From: Aphrocallistes beatrix
Taxonomy: Eukaryota > Porifera > Hexactinellida > Sceptrulophora > Aphrocallistidae
Direction of reading: 5' to 3'
DNA length: 64,000 nucleotides
NCBI GenBank assembly: GCA_963281255.1
Contig: OY725497.1
Span: 1,860,001-1,924,000, forward strand
The translations under genes were made by a program, and so were the position numbers. Below are positions 33,990 to 45,595 of the stretch, piece by piece. The notes beneath the pieces are model-generated. The model was not told the DNA's origin. It saw only the letters and a list, made by a program, of their open reading frames with translations, and ran no database searches. Position 1 is the first letter of the stretch. The number at the start of each line of letters is the position of its first letter.

Positions 33990-35090
33990 TTAAGTAAATA
34001 TAATCCAATTAGAATTAAAGAAATACCTATCAGTCGATTCAACAGATTTTAGTCCATAAGTCAGGATGGATAAATTGAAAAAGTACAATAAACAACCAAA
34101 AATTAAAAAGATAAACAAAATGTTAGATAATTGTCCTAAAGTGCACCGATATTTAGTAGATAGTTTCATAATATTTTCAAGAAATTCGGTCGTGAGTCCC
34201 AGTAATAAAATTTTAAACAAAAGTGCAGGCAAGTAATGGTGAAGAAATAGTACCCTACTTAATAAAAAATAGGGTATAAAATGAATTATCCATCCAAGTA
34301 GAAGAATAAAACCACCAAATGTGTATCTATCAAAACAATCAAATGGTTTATTAGTTAATAAACTTTTGAAGATAAAATATATACTCACAGAAAATACATA
34401 GAGAACAAGAAACAACATGCCAAAATACCAAGTAAACACATTTCCCACTAATTGAATCTGTGCATTCGACTTAGAATCTTTCCAGTATGGAAGAATATCC
34501 GTTAAAAAAGGCCAATGATGTGGAAGAGTACTAAATGGGTGATCAGAGAGCAGGGAGTTCTTTGAAACCATCAATAAATTAAGCTCCAAAAAATTCAAAA
34601 TATGTTCTTGAATCTTTAGCAAATATGATATGTATCCATTTAAGTGTGCCAAAAGTAGGAACTTTGATTGATCAAAACTAGACACTTCAGAACTTATAGA
34701 GCAACAAATAAAAAATTTTGATTTTTCAATATTTCTATGAACATTACTTAGAGATTTGAGCTCAGAACTTAACTTAGGGCAGTCATTGAAAAGAAATCCG
34801 ACAGTAGATCTAAACTTCGAGTCGACTATAGTTCCAAAATTTTTATTAGAATTATTGAAAACCACAACGAATTTGCCCGGAATATTTGCAACATGATCAT
34901 ATTTATATTTAGTAATTGCAGGAGAAATATTAATCCCATCATGTATTTCAGGTATCTTTAACTTTCGACCGGTTTTCATATGCAATAACTCAATTACATC
35001 AAGATGCTGAATTGTTGTGCAGTCAGAATCTTCCAGATATTTTTTGATGATCCATAAATTCGATGTTTTAAACGAGCAATCGCAGAAATA
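33990..35090 (-). CDS. POMT1: POMT1-like protein O-mannosyltransferase, last coding exon
   Basis: Terminal exon, 1101 nt including the stop, entered in phase 0 after an acceptor (TATATTTTAG). It encodes the rest of the luminal MIR region, degenerate but recognisable (SNLWIIKKY; HLDVIELLHMKTGRKL). The C-terminal four-helix domain follows: HPFSTLPHHWPFL, SNAQIQLVGNVFTWYFG, GWIIHFIPYFLLSRVLFLHHY and LPALLFKILLLGL. The spacing and wording of SNAQIQLVGN and LPALLFKILLL match POMT1 (PMT4 subfamily) better than POMT2. With exons 1 and 2 the protein would be about 797 residues, against about 750 for human POMT1. The C-terminus ends after LTYGLKS, as in POMT1. The sequence is divergent, suggesting a fast-evolving lineage, but the frame is intact. 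Confidence 0.87.
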   Translation of the reverse strand, partial: YFCDCSFKTSNLWIIKKYLEDSDCTTIQHLDVIELLHMKTGRKLKIPEIHDGINISPAITKYKYDHVANIPGKFVVVFNNSNKNFGTIVDSKFRSTVGFLFNDCPKLSSELKSLSNVHRNIEKSKFFICCSISSEVSSFDQSKFLLLAHLNGYISYLLKIQEHILNFLELNLLMVSKNSLLSDHPFSTLPHHWPFLTDILPYWKDSKSNAQIQLVGNVFTWYFGMLFLVLYVFSVSIYFIFKSLLTNKPFDCFDRYTFGGFILLLGWIIHFIPYFLLSRVLFLHHYLPALLFKILLLGLTTEFLENIMKLSTKYRCTLGQLSNILFIFLIFGCLLYFFNLSILTYGLKSVESTDRYFFNSNWIIFT

Positions 35091-35114
35091 CTAAAATATA
35101 AATTGTAATATATA

Positions 35115-35360
35115 CACTAACCAGAAAAAAGTGTTTATACATTACATTACTTTTCTGTATAAATAGTACTACAAAAAGTTAGGAATGAATGATTAATTAG
35201 AAAATTAAAATGTGACTAATTTGAATGCGTATTATCGAATCTGGAATCCGATTAGCTGTATCTCATACCGTTTAGAAGTAACCCTCTTTATGAATAGACC
35301 TATTTTAGTATTATTGTATGGGAAATAATCAAGTGTTGAAATACTTTTGTCCGGTTGGTG
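35115..35360. mobile_element. Tc1-type MITE, 246 bp
   Basis: Ends CACTAACCAGAAAAAAGTGT and ACTTTTGTCCGGTTGGTG, imperfect inverse of each other, with TA at both sides. The same TIR type occurs at 46977-47441 and 12249. It lies at the start of POMT1 intron 2. Confidence 0.65.
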
Positions 35361-35495
35361 TACATTAATCGAGTTTAAATATAAAGGATTTAAACAATAG
35401 TAAACAAAACATTCGTTATATCGATCTGAAAATATAATATTCCAAATCTACATCCCTAAAACCCCATGTCAACCGTTGGAAGCTAGTCTCTAGCT

Positions 35496-37048
35496 CAGTG
35501 GTTCTCAACCTTGCATGGTCAGTGGCCCCCCTACCGAGACCCTCAGTATCCGTGGCCCCCTGCCCTTCAATAAAAAAACGTAGATTTCGTTTTAACGTAT
35601 TTACGTTCTATTATTTTATTCGCCACGCGAGACTGGTAAGCAAAAAACTCAAAGCCAAACAAAATCAAAGTCAAAGAATTGCTAACTAACACAATCAGTG
35701 CGAAACTGCTCGTCTGAGGAGGCCTTTTACATTCGGTTCCGTCTTGGACACAGCAAGGCGAATGTCACTGCGAACATCGAGACGATTTCTGGATTTTGTT
35801 TTGATGGAGGCAAGATCAGAAAACCCAGATTCGCAAAGTAGGTCGTGGCAAATTGAACGAGCATTACGGACGCCTTCTTGCCGAGTAGTGGAAATGATTT
35901 CTGTGGCCAGAAGTTGGAAGAGCCGGTGATTTTTGGCCCTCGCACGAATGAAGTTTATCACTTTGACCGCGACGTCCATGACTTCCATCAACCGCGGAGG
36001 TAGAGTTTTTGACGCAAGAGCGTATCGGTGTAGCGAGCAGTGGGAAGATGTCACGTGGGGGCATCCGTTCTTCACAAGCGTGACGAACCCTCCTCTGACG
36101 CCAAGCATCGCTGGGGCACCGTCAGTACAGATGTGCTTGAAATTCTGCCAGCCAAGCCCGTCAGCTTCAAAAAAAGAGTTCACGATAGCTTTCACATCTA
36201 CTGCAGTTGTTGTGGTAGGCAGGGTATTGCAGAACAAGAACTCTTCCTTCATCTTTCCCTCTTTCTCGTAGCGGGCGAAGAAGATCAAGTGGCTTTCCAG
36301 AGCGATGTCGGTAGACTCGTCCAGTTGAACGCTAGCCTGGAGCGTGCTTTGCTTGATTTCGGAGCAAACTTGCTGGCACACATCAGCAGCCATGTCAATC
36401 CGTAGGCGAATCGTATCATTAGATAACGAAAGTTGCTGGATCTTCTTTTTCGCCCCTGGTCCGAACATTAATTCCACCATTTTCTCTGCCATGGCTTGAT
36501 AAGGTCCTCAGCAATAGTGTGCGGCTTCTTGCACTTCGCAATTCGATATGCCACCTCGTAGCTGCATTGAAGAGCAGGCTTTTATTCCGGTCGGAATTCG
36601 AAGTGGGGTAGCGTCGCTTCGAGATCGTATCTGGCTCGTTTGGCAGACAGAGCATCGACGCCATTGTCCTTCCTTCGGGGATGCTTCTTGTCACGATGGT
36701 TTGTGAGTTTGGAAGGACGTAGTGACGCATTCGACATCACGACCGAGCAGTGCAGACATTGCGCACATTCCAGACCTTTCCGATTGACTTTTGTGAAGCC
36801 AAGCGCGACGTAACTGTCGTTCCATTTTCGAACCTTCGACATTTGACAAACACAGAATTGCAAACACAATGAGAATTAAAACAACTCTTTTCTAAGCTAC
36901 TAAATATATGTAAAAACAGTATGCAATATTAAATAGTTAATTTCAATTGGACAGTATGTTTGAGTCAAAACTTAAACATAGACCCCCGGTGAAGGCCTAT
37001 GCTCGTGGCTCCCCTGGGGCGCCACGGGCCCCTGGTTGAGAAACGCTG
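35496..37048 (-). mobile_element. hAT transposon (ZBED5/SCAND3-like), internally deleted
   Basis: Ends CAGTGGTTCTCAACC and GGTTGAGAAACGCTG. The 8 bp duplication CTCTAGCT/CTCTAACT (35488-35495, 37049-37056) has one mismatch. It encodes a BED-finger hAT transposase on the minus strand. At 1.55 kb it is shorter than an intact member. Confidence 0.85.
35695..36869 (-). pseudogene. hAT transposase, BED finger plus partial core
   Basis: From 36869: VRKWNDSYVALGFT and CAQCLHC then SKLTNHRDKKH, a C2H2 BED-type zinc finger. The core follows from 36492: LSNDTIRLRIDMAADV, LDESTDIA, ICTDGAPAMLGVRGGF and HCSLHRYALASK. It ends with DIRLAVSKTEPNV, the usual C-terminus of this family. The middle (insertion and helical region before the C-terminal Glu block) is missing, and the finger and core are in different frames. 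Antisense frames over the same stretch are shadows. Relatives in vertebrates are the ZBED5 and SCAND3-type domesticated genes. Confidence 0.75.
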
Positions 37049-37186
37049 CTCTAACTCATTTTTGTAACTTTTGACTTAATGTAAATATTGTAAACATAAC
37101 TGAATAAATAATCTAACATATTAACTCTAAAATATGATATTCGAACTCTACACACCTGAAAACCAAATGTCAACCATTGCAAGCTA

Positions 37187-38547
37187 CAAGGTGATTTTTT
37201 GAAAGTGTAACTTTTCAATTTGTGTATTATATTTATATTTTTTGTAATCCAATGGTTTCCTTTTCAAAGAATATTCCGTTTTTATGCACATTTTCTTTTT
37301 TAATTAAATAATAGATTTTGATTGCGATCCGGATGAGTAAAAGACAAATTAGATCAACCTTTAGTAAGCAAGATGTAAAATTTATCATTTTAGAATTCGG
37401 TCAAAATCCTTCTCCAACAGCAGTAAAAAGGAAATTTTGTCAGCGTTTTGCTATCACAGGACGAAATCGTCTTAAGTACAGATTGACTCATTTCACTAGA
37501 GTGTATACAAACTTTCTCAAGTTACCTAAGAAGAAAATAGGTAGGATTCTTGCCCCTGAACATGTCAATCAGGTTAGAATTCACTTTGAGTAAAACCAAG
37601 GGTCAATTCGAAAAGCGAGTCGGAAACTTAAGTTCAGCTATTCCAAAGTGCACAATATTCTTAGAAAAACATTAAAATGGAGGCTTTACCGTGTTCAAAG
37701 AGTTCATCCAATATCTAAACAGAGCATGATGAAAAGGAAGGAGTTTTGTTCATGAGTGATGCAACAATCGCCAGAATCTTTCCAAAAAGTAATATTCAGT
37801 GACGAAAAATGGTTCGTACTTCAGCAATCACCTAATCAACAAAACGTTAGGATTTGGGCCCCTCTAGCAATCCAAATATTTCTGTGGCCTCTAAGAGGCT
37901 TCATGGGGAGAAAATAATGTGTTGGGCAGGCTTTGTGGGTGGAAAAATGCTCAAATTCCATTGGTTTATCGATACAAAGGGAAAAACAGTTTCTGTGAAT
38001 GGAGAGTCTTATCTTAAAATGCTCAAGGAAGTGCTTTGGCCTCAAATTCGGTATTCTGCGACACGTAAGGGATTCTGGTTTCAACAAGATGGTGCTAGAC
38101 CTCATACATGCAGAACAGTTTTGGATTTTCTGCAAGAAAAGTTTCATGGAAGAATTCTATCAAATTTAAACTGATAGAATTTGGCCACCATATTCACCTG
38201 ATTTAAACCCTCTAGATTATTTTTTCTGGGGCTATGCAAACGAAAAGGTGTTTGAAAAGCAACCCAAGAGCATTAATGAATCAAGACAAGTAATTGAAGA
38301 TACAGCGAATAATATGGACTCAAAGGTGTTGCATAAAGTTGTGGAAAATTTAATAAAAATAGCGGAAACATGTGTAAAGTACGGAGGTGGTCACTTTGAG
38401 CACCAACTTGCTTAAAGATTTAGGATTCGGTTATAAAAGTAAATTTATATATATTAAGATGGATAGTAGAGTAGTAGCAAGCTTCAAATTTGTGAATTAA
38501 TTCTGTTAAGAAAAATTGAAAAGTTACACTTTCAAAAAATCACCTTG
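37187..38547 (+). mobile_element. mariner-type transposon, 1.36 kb
   Basis: Perfect 32 bp terminal inverted repeats starting CAAGGTGATTTTTTGAAAGT, with TA on both sides (37185-37186, 38548-38549). The family 2 Helitron sequence continues directly across it (GCAAGCTA, then TAGTTTCTAGC). One broken transposase gene inside. Confidence 0.9.
37318..38415 (+). pseudogene. mariner transposase, broken
   Basis: N-terminal helix-turn-helix region from MSKRQIRSTFSKQDVKFII. Catalytic blocks: VIFSDEKWFVL (first Asp), WFQQDGARPHT (second Asp) and IWPPYSPDLNPLDYFFWG (third Asp), ending GGGHFEHQLA. The second and third Asp are about 36-37 residues apart, placing it with the wider-spaced DDxD mariner groups such as maT-like rather than classical DD34D. 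Breaks seen: in-frame stops near 37591 and 37753, and frame changes near 37855 and 38170. Confidence 0.8.
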
Positions 38548-38948
38548 TAGTTTCTAGCATATTTTGATTTGTTTACTTTATGTATCTATTGTACACAAAA
38601 GTAAACAAAAATTTATCATTTTGATCTGGAAATATGTAAGGTGTGAAAATATGCACCTTTTGTAAGGCTATAAAGTATAATAAATTTAATATATCAAAAA
38701 TTAGTTGTTGCTTTAAAGTATTAATAACAATGACAATATATTATATTGTCGTACAATGAAATAATATAAATTGTATAGAAAGGTGTGAAAATTTCGCTTA
38801 GATCTAAGAAATGAATCGTAGTCATATCATGTGACACCGACATGCCAATTTTATTATGTCTACGACTTGCCAATTCTTCAATCAATTCGGACAAATACAA
38901 AAATAAATAAATCCTAGCGTTTTAATATAGAAAATATATATATATATA

Positions 38949-39593
38949 CAAGATGGCCCATAAGTTCTATCCCGAGCTTCATTAGGTACAAAAAATATTA
39001 TATTCAAACAATCTTAGTTATTATGGTCTTTAGAGATTGTAATTCGATTATTCTCAATCACTTTAAATAAAAGATTTTTAGAATTTAAGACCTAGAACTG
39101 TGTTTTGTATGGTGAGATATGTGTCCTGGCACGCAGCTATAATCGAGAATCAGAGCCACTGCTTCTGTAGAAATGTCTCTATAATCGTGTTCCATGATGA
39201 ATTAGCACCAGATACCTTTCATTCACCATGGAAATATTTCACAAATCCATTGAATTCATTATCAGAAACGAGATAAAGTTCTAATTTCCTGAGTTCAAAT
39301 TAGGTACATTTTGCAAAATCACCCAGAATGACAATTTAATGGCAAAGACTCTAGAAAGATAATTTGAAAAGCACTGGGCACTGATTCTCGTTTTTCACTG
39401 CGTGTCAGGACACATTTTTCTCTACAAAACTCACCATACAAAACACAGTTCCAGGTCTTAGACTCGAAAAATCTTTTAAAATCATTGAAAATGTTTGAAT
39501 TACAATCTCTAAAGACCATAATAACTAAGATTGTTTGAGTATAAGAAATTTTATAACTAATGAAGCTTGCGACAGAACTTATGGGCGACCCTG
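38949..39593. mobile_element. mariner-type MITE, 645 bp
   Basis: CAAGATGGCCCATAAGTTCT at the left and AGAACTTATGGGCGACCCTG at the right, with TA on both sides. The first roughly 150 bp return inverted at the right end, with imperfect identity. No transposase frame. Confidence 0.7.
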
Positions 39594-39689
39594 TAAATTA
39601 ATCGAGTTTTAATAGTGGATAAATATCAGTAAATACAACCGATTTTAGCAGCTATAAGTCAGGATGGATATTTAAAAGTAACTAAAACC

Positions 39690-40259
39690 AAAATGTTAGA
39701 AAAAGTTTATCAAATGTGACCAATATGATACATTGTCGAATATCTCATAAACTATTGGATTTAGAGATCGAAATTATATTATCTTTTAATAGGAAGTAAT
39801 ATATTTACTATCAAATAGAATTACATTTGAATGTCTAGCTCTTGCGGTTTTCAAGATATGACCCAAACTGACCAAAACACGTTTCCATAGCAACACTGAA
39901 ATGTACTAACATTCCATTAAAAAGTTCCAAATTTTTGGTATCAACCCATTCACATCTCAGTTCAATGCGGAAAAAATTATAATAAAAACACTTAGAAGTG
40001 CCTCTAAACGACCTCTGAAAATCACCAAATTTGTCACAAATGTAGCCTATTGCGCAACCATATGGTGACTAATCAAAATTTTAACAACGGATATGAGTAC
40101 TTTGACACCATATTTATATATGCTGGTAATACATTTCTAAGCTCTATTGAGCTTTGTAAATGATTTAAGGCAGCTCATGTATTAGTTCAACGGTCTTACA
40201 CCGCATCCCTAGTCCAAAATCCTCAAGTTACTGTGAGGCCTTATATACAGTAGGCTATG
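39690..40259. mobile_element. Foldback element arm, fragment
   Basis: Matches one arm of the elements at 58381-59445 and 62963-63663 (GACCAATATGAT, CAACACTGAAATGTACTAAC, ATATGCTGGTAATACATTTC). It ends in the shared terminus ACAGTAGGCTATG at 40259. The opposite arm is absent. Confidence 0.6.
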
Positions 40260-40925
40260 GTATTACAATTAAATCAATGATAAGTCGAGAATTATTCATT
40301 TTTTGACAAAGGAATGTTTGAGGAACCAATATATTTTCGCATATATCATTTTATTAAAGAATATAATATATTATATATCTTCAATAGTTTTTAAGATATG
40401 ACATCGTTCTCTTTCGAGACCATATAGAGAGATATTATGCCCGAACTTTACCTATAATAAGCGATATCTCAAGAAAAAATGGTCGGACCCGAACAAATTT
40501 TTTTAAAACGATCAGAATTTTATTTCTGACCCAGTGATCGCTAAATATCTGATATCAAACAGGCGATTTCCCGAGAATTATATAAATGAACTCCCTTATA
40601 AAGTTATTTTGTTTGGATTTTATTTGACCTTTCTTCTAAATATTTGTGTTATATGATCTCCAAAGGTGCTAAAACAATGTAAAGGTTCATATCATTAAAA
40701 AATTATCAAATAGGTTAAAAACTAATTGGTAAATGAGTCAAAAACCTCCAATAATTTTACAATTTTTAGCAACGCTAAACTTTAGGGGGTTAACTCATAA
40801 AAAACAAAATAAATACCGTCCAACTAGTGGTATCAGATGGTAGAACGCTCAGTAACACAATGAAATTAGCAATAAAAATTTTGCCGTTTTTTTACGCCAG
40901 TCAATGTATTTCGAGTGTGGTATCC
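40260..40925 (+). mobile_element. TTAA-target element (GGATACCGCC family), right part
   Basis: Matches the last 650 bp of the 25563-27491 copy and ends TGTGGTATCC before TTAA (40926-40929). The left part is missing where the foldback arm begins. Confidence 0.65.
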
Positions 40926-41128
40926 TTAAGTCCGAAAATGGAACACTAGCAATGCCCCTAACTAAAATGGAAGATCATTTTACCTGCGAATGTAATGTCA
41001 AAAATGGCTGTGACGGTATTGGTGGCACCGTAGGGGAGGCTTCTAGGGCGAGTATAAAAGCAGTTTCTTTTGGTCAAATCATAATTACAAAGCAACTTTT
41101 TGAGTGCTGTCATTCAGATATTACCTAA
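40904..41128 (+). pseudogene. Fragment with CDGIGGT motif, repeat-associated protein
   Basis: The frame contains ENGTLAMPLTKMEDHF then NGCDGIGGTVGEASRASIK then IIITKQLFECC. The CDGIGGT...ASR block with a following LF is characteristic of a multi-copy animal protein of unknown function linked to transposable elements. The frame starts inside the TTAA element end, so only the part after about 40930 is informative. Partial. A plus-strand frame at 41209-41544 may be a further eroded piece. Confidence 0.4.
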
Positions 41129-41544
41129 AGGATACCAGGTATTATAAGTCACCACTGCTTTATTCCAAATGCTACAGGCAATATAACTGTTAAATAATCT
41201 CGGAATATTTGAATCCTCATGAATTAATGGCATTAAATGAACATACCATTCTTCACCCAATAGTATCTCTAAGGGACTGCAGTCCTGGAAAATTTGTGAG
41301 ACGTCCCTATGATGACGTTTCGTTCGAATACCAAGATATATTAATAAGTTTATTGACCCTAAAGGACCATCAAAATACTTCAACTCGCCACAAAGTTAAG
41401 ATTTGTGTTGGATCCCTGTTGACGATATTCATGGACTCATTCAGCTACAACAGATTTGTAAAAATGAAAGAGCATATCGGCTATTATAATTTCTATTACA
41501 TAATTGCAAATAAAGTAATACTATGCTCGCAAATTATCAAATAA

Positions 41545-42870
41545 CTACTTGAACATGAAAACTATCACAGTTCCATCTACCAATAATTTAGGTAGAGATA
41601 TTTAACTCATCTGCAGCAGGGCTTTGATTAAGAATGGATTTTAGTGATTAATATACATGGTGCAAGCAAATTGGTGTTAGCAAATAAAAAATGGTTTATC
41701 GTAGAATTACAACAACCGCGTCGTGGTTGATGCTGGGTCCACATAAGCTAGATAGTTATCACTGTGTCTCATAGTACGTGAGCCTAAAATTTTTGAACAA
41801 TATTCAATTTTTGCACAAAATCGATGACGTCATATAAAAACGTTTAAGGCTTCAGACTACCCAGTATAATATAGCTCATATACTTGAGGTAGGTAAATAT
41901 AAAGTGCAAATAATCACCTGGTGCAACTAGTCTTAGGTACAGACCATCAACTTTATTAAACACGGCTGTGTATTAAGTAGGCCATGTACAGTGTATTACA
42001 AATACATGATTTGCACAGTTGAAAACGCTTTGTTTATACCATATTCTATTTTTAGGTGCGGGCGGAACACATGGATGCGCTGATAATTCTGGCGCACCAT
42101 AGCTCAAGCATCAACCATTAACTCATCTTAACCACATTAAACTTGCTACTATATTTTTTCTCCAATTGCTTTTAGTTTTATTTAGTCACAACTTTTTTAC
42201 TTGCTCCCTATTTGTTATCCGGCATTTAGTTGGAGTGGAGTGACTAATTATTGATTATGTAGTGACCGAAATGATTGTCCATCTAGCGATTTGTGGAAAT
42301 TTTAAGTAATTTCGGGGTCAGAATTTTCTTAATGTTAACCATGTCCAGTTTCACGAGATGTCCGGGAAATTTATTCGTTACTTTTTTTTCCCGCCATCCA
42401 GAAAACTCACTTGCTACTTAGCTTTTTTCCTCGAAAATAATAAAAAGGTAATAAGTAGCGCTTCATAATTATCCTTCACAAGCTACTTAAACGATTTCGA
42501 ATTCTCCAACTTCCAGGAGCTGACAGCATTATAAACACATTGGCTAAGAAATTTCTTGGAAAGGAATTTGTTCTCAAACTTTATCCATATCATAACTAAA
42601 AATTAACGAAAGTCCTTAAATTTTGAGTTTAGAAAATGTATAATGAGCTAATCGAAAGCAGCTAAATGCTTCTGTCAAAGTAAATTTGAATGTTTAACGA
42701 CTACCACAACGTGTATCAATATTGGATACCATTTTTTTCATTCATTATTGCCAATATTATAAAATAATTTGAAAATATAAAATTATTGGATAAGTATAAC
42801 AAAACTCAAGTCCATCGAGCTAAAGGTTTAATAAAGATTAACTTAAGGAAATAAAATATTGACAAGTTAC
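41545..42870. other. POMT1 intron 2, unassigned part
   Basis: AT-rich with short GC-richer patches near 41700 and 42060. No element ends or credible frames found. Confidence 0.3.
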
Positions 42871-43673
42871 CTGTGGATGACATTGCTTGATAGCACTACA
42901 TTGCTTGATAGTACTAAAGCTAGATTGAAATATTGAATTTAAAATCCCTTGACAACCATTTGATATATTTTGAATTTGAATTAAAGAGCCATATGTAAAA
43001 TTTTCTGAATTTAGACATTTGGACCTAAAATTAGACTGGACATATCTGTTGGAGAACAAGTAATCATCATTCCCCGGGAGAAACAGAATAGTCATATGCA
43101 TGGTATAGAATACAAATTGCAAGAAAATTGGCACGGTGAAGAAAAAAAAAAATCTTAGAAACAAATGCAGTAAAAGTTGAAATGATGTGTAAATATTTAT
43201 TAAAGACTCATAAAGCTCCAAAAAGATCATTATAAATAGATAAATTATTGTTAAATATGCCGATTGCTTTAATCCTAAACAAATTCCGATTGATATGCTA
43301 CTAAGAATCAATGAAATAGTCCATCTCGATGAAAAAGGTTGATATTTATAACTAATAAAAGATAAAATAAAAAATGTTGATAAAAGGGAAAAGAAACAAA
43401 GTAAAGAATCAAGCATTATCACTCTACTTTGAAGAAGTAAAGCATTATCAAAAGTAACTAATATTCCAACGAGAAAAGCTGTATACTTTGTAAGATTCAA
43501 GCTTAACAAAATAAAATATGTAAGTAGTGGAGAAAAACTACCAAACAAAGCAGATAAACTTCTCATAGAATATAGAGGTACATCATTGGGAATTTCTTGA
43601 TCAATAAAATCAAAATAAAAACTAGAGTGCTTAGAATCAAAGATCCAAGTAACGAAATAATAAAGAAGTTTCC
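42871..43673 (-). CDS. POMT1: POMT1-like protein O-mannosyltransferase, coding exon 2
   Basis: Second coding exon, 803 nt. It opens after an acceptor (TTTTCAATAG) and closes at a donor (CAG|GTAACT), entering in phase 1 and leaving in phase 0. The product has several hydrophobic membrane spans. It shows PMT-family landmarks in order: VPLYSMRSLSALFGSFSP, then DNALLLQSRVIMLDSLL, then a basic-aromatic loop and SIGICLGLKQSAY. These align with the second luminal region and central helices of POMT1. The end (FTYGSLIQIQN and following) begins the luminal MIR-type region. The exon sits alone, about 18.4 kb downstream of exon 1 and 7.8 kb upstream of exon 3. No in-frame stop lies between the splice sites, so it looks functional. 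Confidence 0.85.
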
Positions 43674-43689
43674 CTATTGAAAACATAAA

Positions 43690-45110
43690 TGTTCATGAAA
43701 ATAAAAGTTCTAAAGTTTTGTAAGTACACCCCAACTCTATATATGAGCAGACGCGTAGTGGACTGAATTTAGGGTACATTCATGGTGACCTGATGCAGCA
43801 AGAGTGCGACGAGGGTGCAGTACCCTCGCTAAGAGAGATTCATTCTAAATTGAATATCTACCAATCATACCCTCTTGAATAAAATCAATCGCTAGTATTT
43901 GAAAATACTAAATTTCGAGTAGAACTGTTTCATGGGAACTTGACACAAATGGTAATTTGACACGCACCATGGATGAGCATTATCTATGGTAACTCGACAC
44001 ACTTGTTCTTATCTGACTTTTACAATCTACTACTCTGGTTGACAGTATCAGAGTAGTAGATTGTATAAGTAGGGAAACTTAACAAAGCAAAAATCAGATG
44101 GAAGATATTGACTATTATAACTCGTGTCAGTACAACTTGACGGGAGCCTATCCAGCTGAGATCCAGCATAGATATGGAGGAGCTAACCTCAGGAGGAAAG
44201 CCTCATGCTTTCAAGTGGAAGGATGAAAGCTCTTCAAGGTAAGCAAAGTTTTAACCATTGCTTAGTTAATAATTGAAAGTTCACAATTATATTCGAAATT
44301 GTTAATCTTTTACAGTCCAACAAGTAGTCCTTCATTAAATTGATTTTTTTCTAAATTATTCGCAATAAACGGGGAATCATGGAGTGGTTTGAATACCCAC
44401 TAAAGTCCAACATCTCAAAGATTCTAGAGGATTGTTATTTCGATCACCTAGGCGAGAATGAAATGGAAGTGTCGATTCACCAAGACAATTTTGGGGATAG
44501 AATGTATCAAGATATCAAGCAATTCGTAAATTTGTTTCAATTAAAGAATTTCTTGTCACAACATCACCAAATTGGGCATTCTAGAAGTGTGTAACTAAAA
44601 CCATGGCCGTAGAGGTTTGTGAATCTGATTGCATAATATTTCAAATCAGTTTCCTAAATACAATACTTATTTACACAAACGTCGATTAATCGTAGAACAC
44701 GAACGTTCAAACTGTTAAAATAATTATTGGTTGAGAAATTGTGATGTTCTAGCGCGATCATTCTAAGTCACCACTACTAAAATTTCTAATTTTTAAAGCA
44801 ATGCAAAATTATTGAGGTTTGTATTTGTTCTGCGCCAAGTACGAATATTCTTACTTACTTTGGGCAGAACATATACGTAAAAGTTTCACAAAAAATTTCG
44901 AAAAATAGTAGCTAACTATCAGTTTAGCACCTCACCCAGATTGTAAACCCCCTGAGAACATATCTGCATGGATTCGGGGGATATAAATTAATTTGGTACA
45001 AATACCAGTTTACTTACTAAATGGACATCCAATAAACAAAACCAAAATCACATCAAAAGTTAGACAGTTCATTAAAAATGTATGTAAATATTATTATTTG
45101 TGAAATACTA
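43690..45110. other. POMT1 intron 1, unassigned part
   Basis: Contains a 71-codon plus-strand frame at 44379-44594 (MEWFEYPLKSN) with no family I can name. Also a local inverted repeat near 44021-44062 around ATCTACTACTCTGGT. No element ends placed. Confidence 0.3.
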
Positions 45111-45115
45111 GTATA

Positions 45116-45594
45116 CAAGCGCGTTTCGCTTGCTTCTGCTGTGCGGTTGGCGGACACAAAGTGTCCGCCGGAGGCACCCTTTGGGTACGTGGACTCACAA
45201 TCTCTCAAGTAATGGTATCTCAGATACCATTACTAAATATGTTTCAAATGGCTATAATCGATTTCAATCGAAAAAATATCAGATTTGTCAGATTTTAAAT
45301 TTTTGATGCGTAATGATTACGTCATAACAGAGTGATGAGTCATCATTTTTTGATGAAAGTTTTATATATTTGAGATATATTAATATACACATTCTATTAA
45401 AACTTCAGCCTTTAATCACTTAAAATGGTTGAGTTACTATAGTCGAAAAATAGTGAAAATGAGGTCATAATTCCATGATGAGCCGACATTTTCGTCTGGG
45501 GTCAGAACTTAGTGGAGTCATAGTCAAAAGACTCTCACGTGCCAAAAATCAGTTTTCTGTGCTTGACAGTTTCTTCAATCAATTTGTTGCATAT
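45116..45594 (-). mobile_element. Helitron (family 1), inverted, cut by the Tc1 element
   Basis: From CAAGCGCGTTTCGCTTG through the body to CAATCAATTTGTTGCATA. The Tc1 element inserted in its TA spacer, and the 5' terminal motif is not seen beyond it. Confidence 0.6.
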
Positions 45595-45595
45595 A

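Larger units (their letters stand above)
35390..38932 (-). mobile_element. Helitron (family 2), inverted, holding a hAT and a mariner
   Basis: Minus-strand 5' end near 38932 (AATCCTAGCGTTTTAATATA on the plus strand, then GA). The interior has the family 2 units with ACATATTTCCAGATC and TAAACAAA. The GC-rich 3' end is missing at the left, where a family 1 5' end motif (GAGTTTAAATATAAAGGAT) abuts. Without the two nested transposons the remnant is about 0.6 kb. Confidence 0.5.

Noticed and set aside
33990-35090. Alternative call as POMT2
   Set aside because: The motifs SNAQIQLVGN and LPALLFKILLL and the short C-terminus fit POMT1 better, though the FFDLHPPLG wording in exon 1 is POMT2-like. POMT1 is kept as the better fit.
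35744-36405. Plus-strand frames opposite the hAT transposase
   Set aside because: They are antisense shadows of the BED/hAT transposase, whose motifs read clearly on the minus strand.
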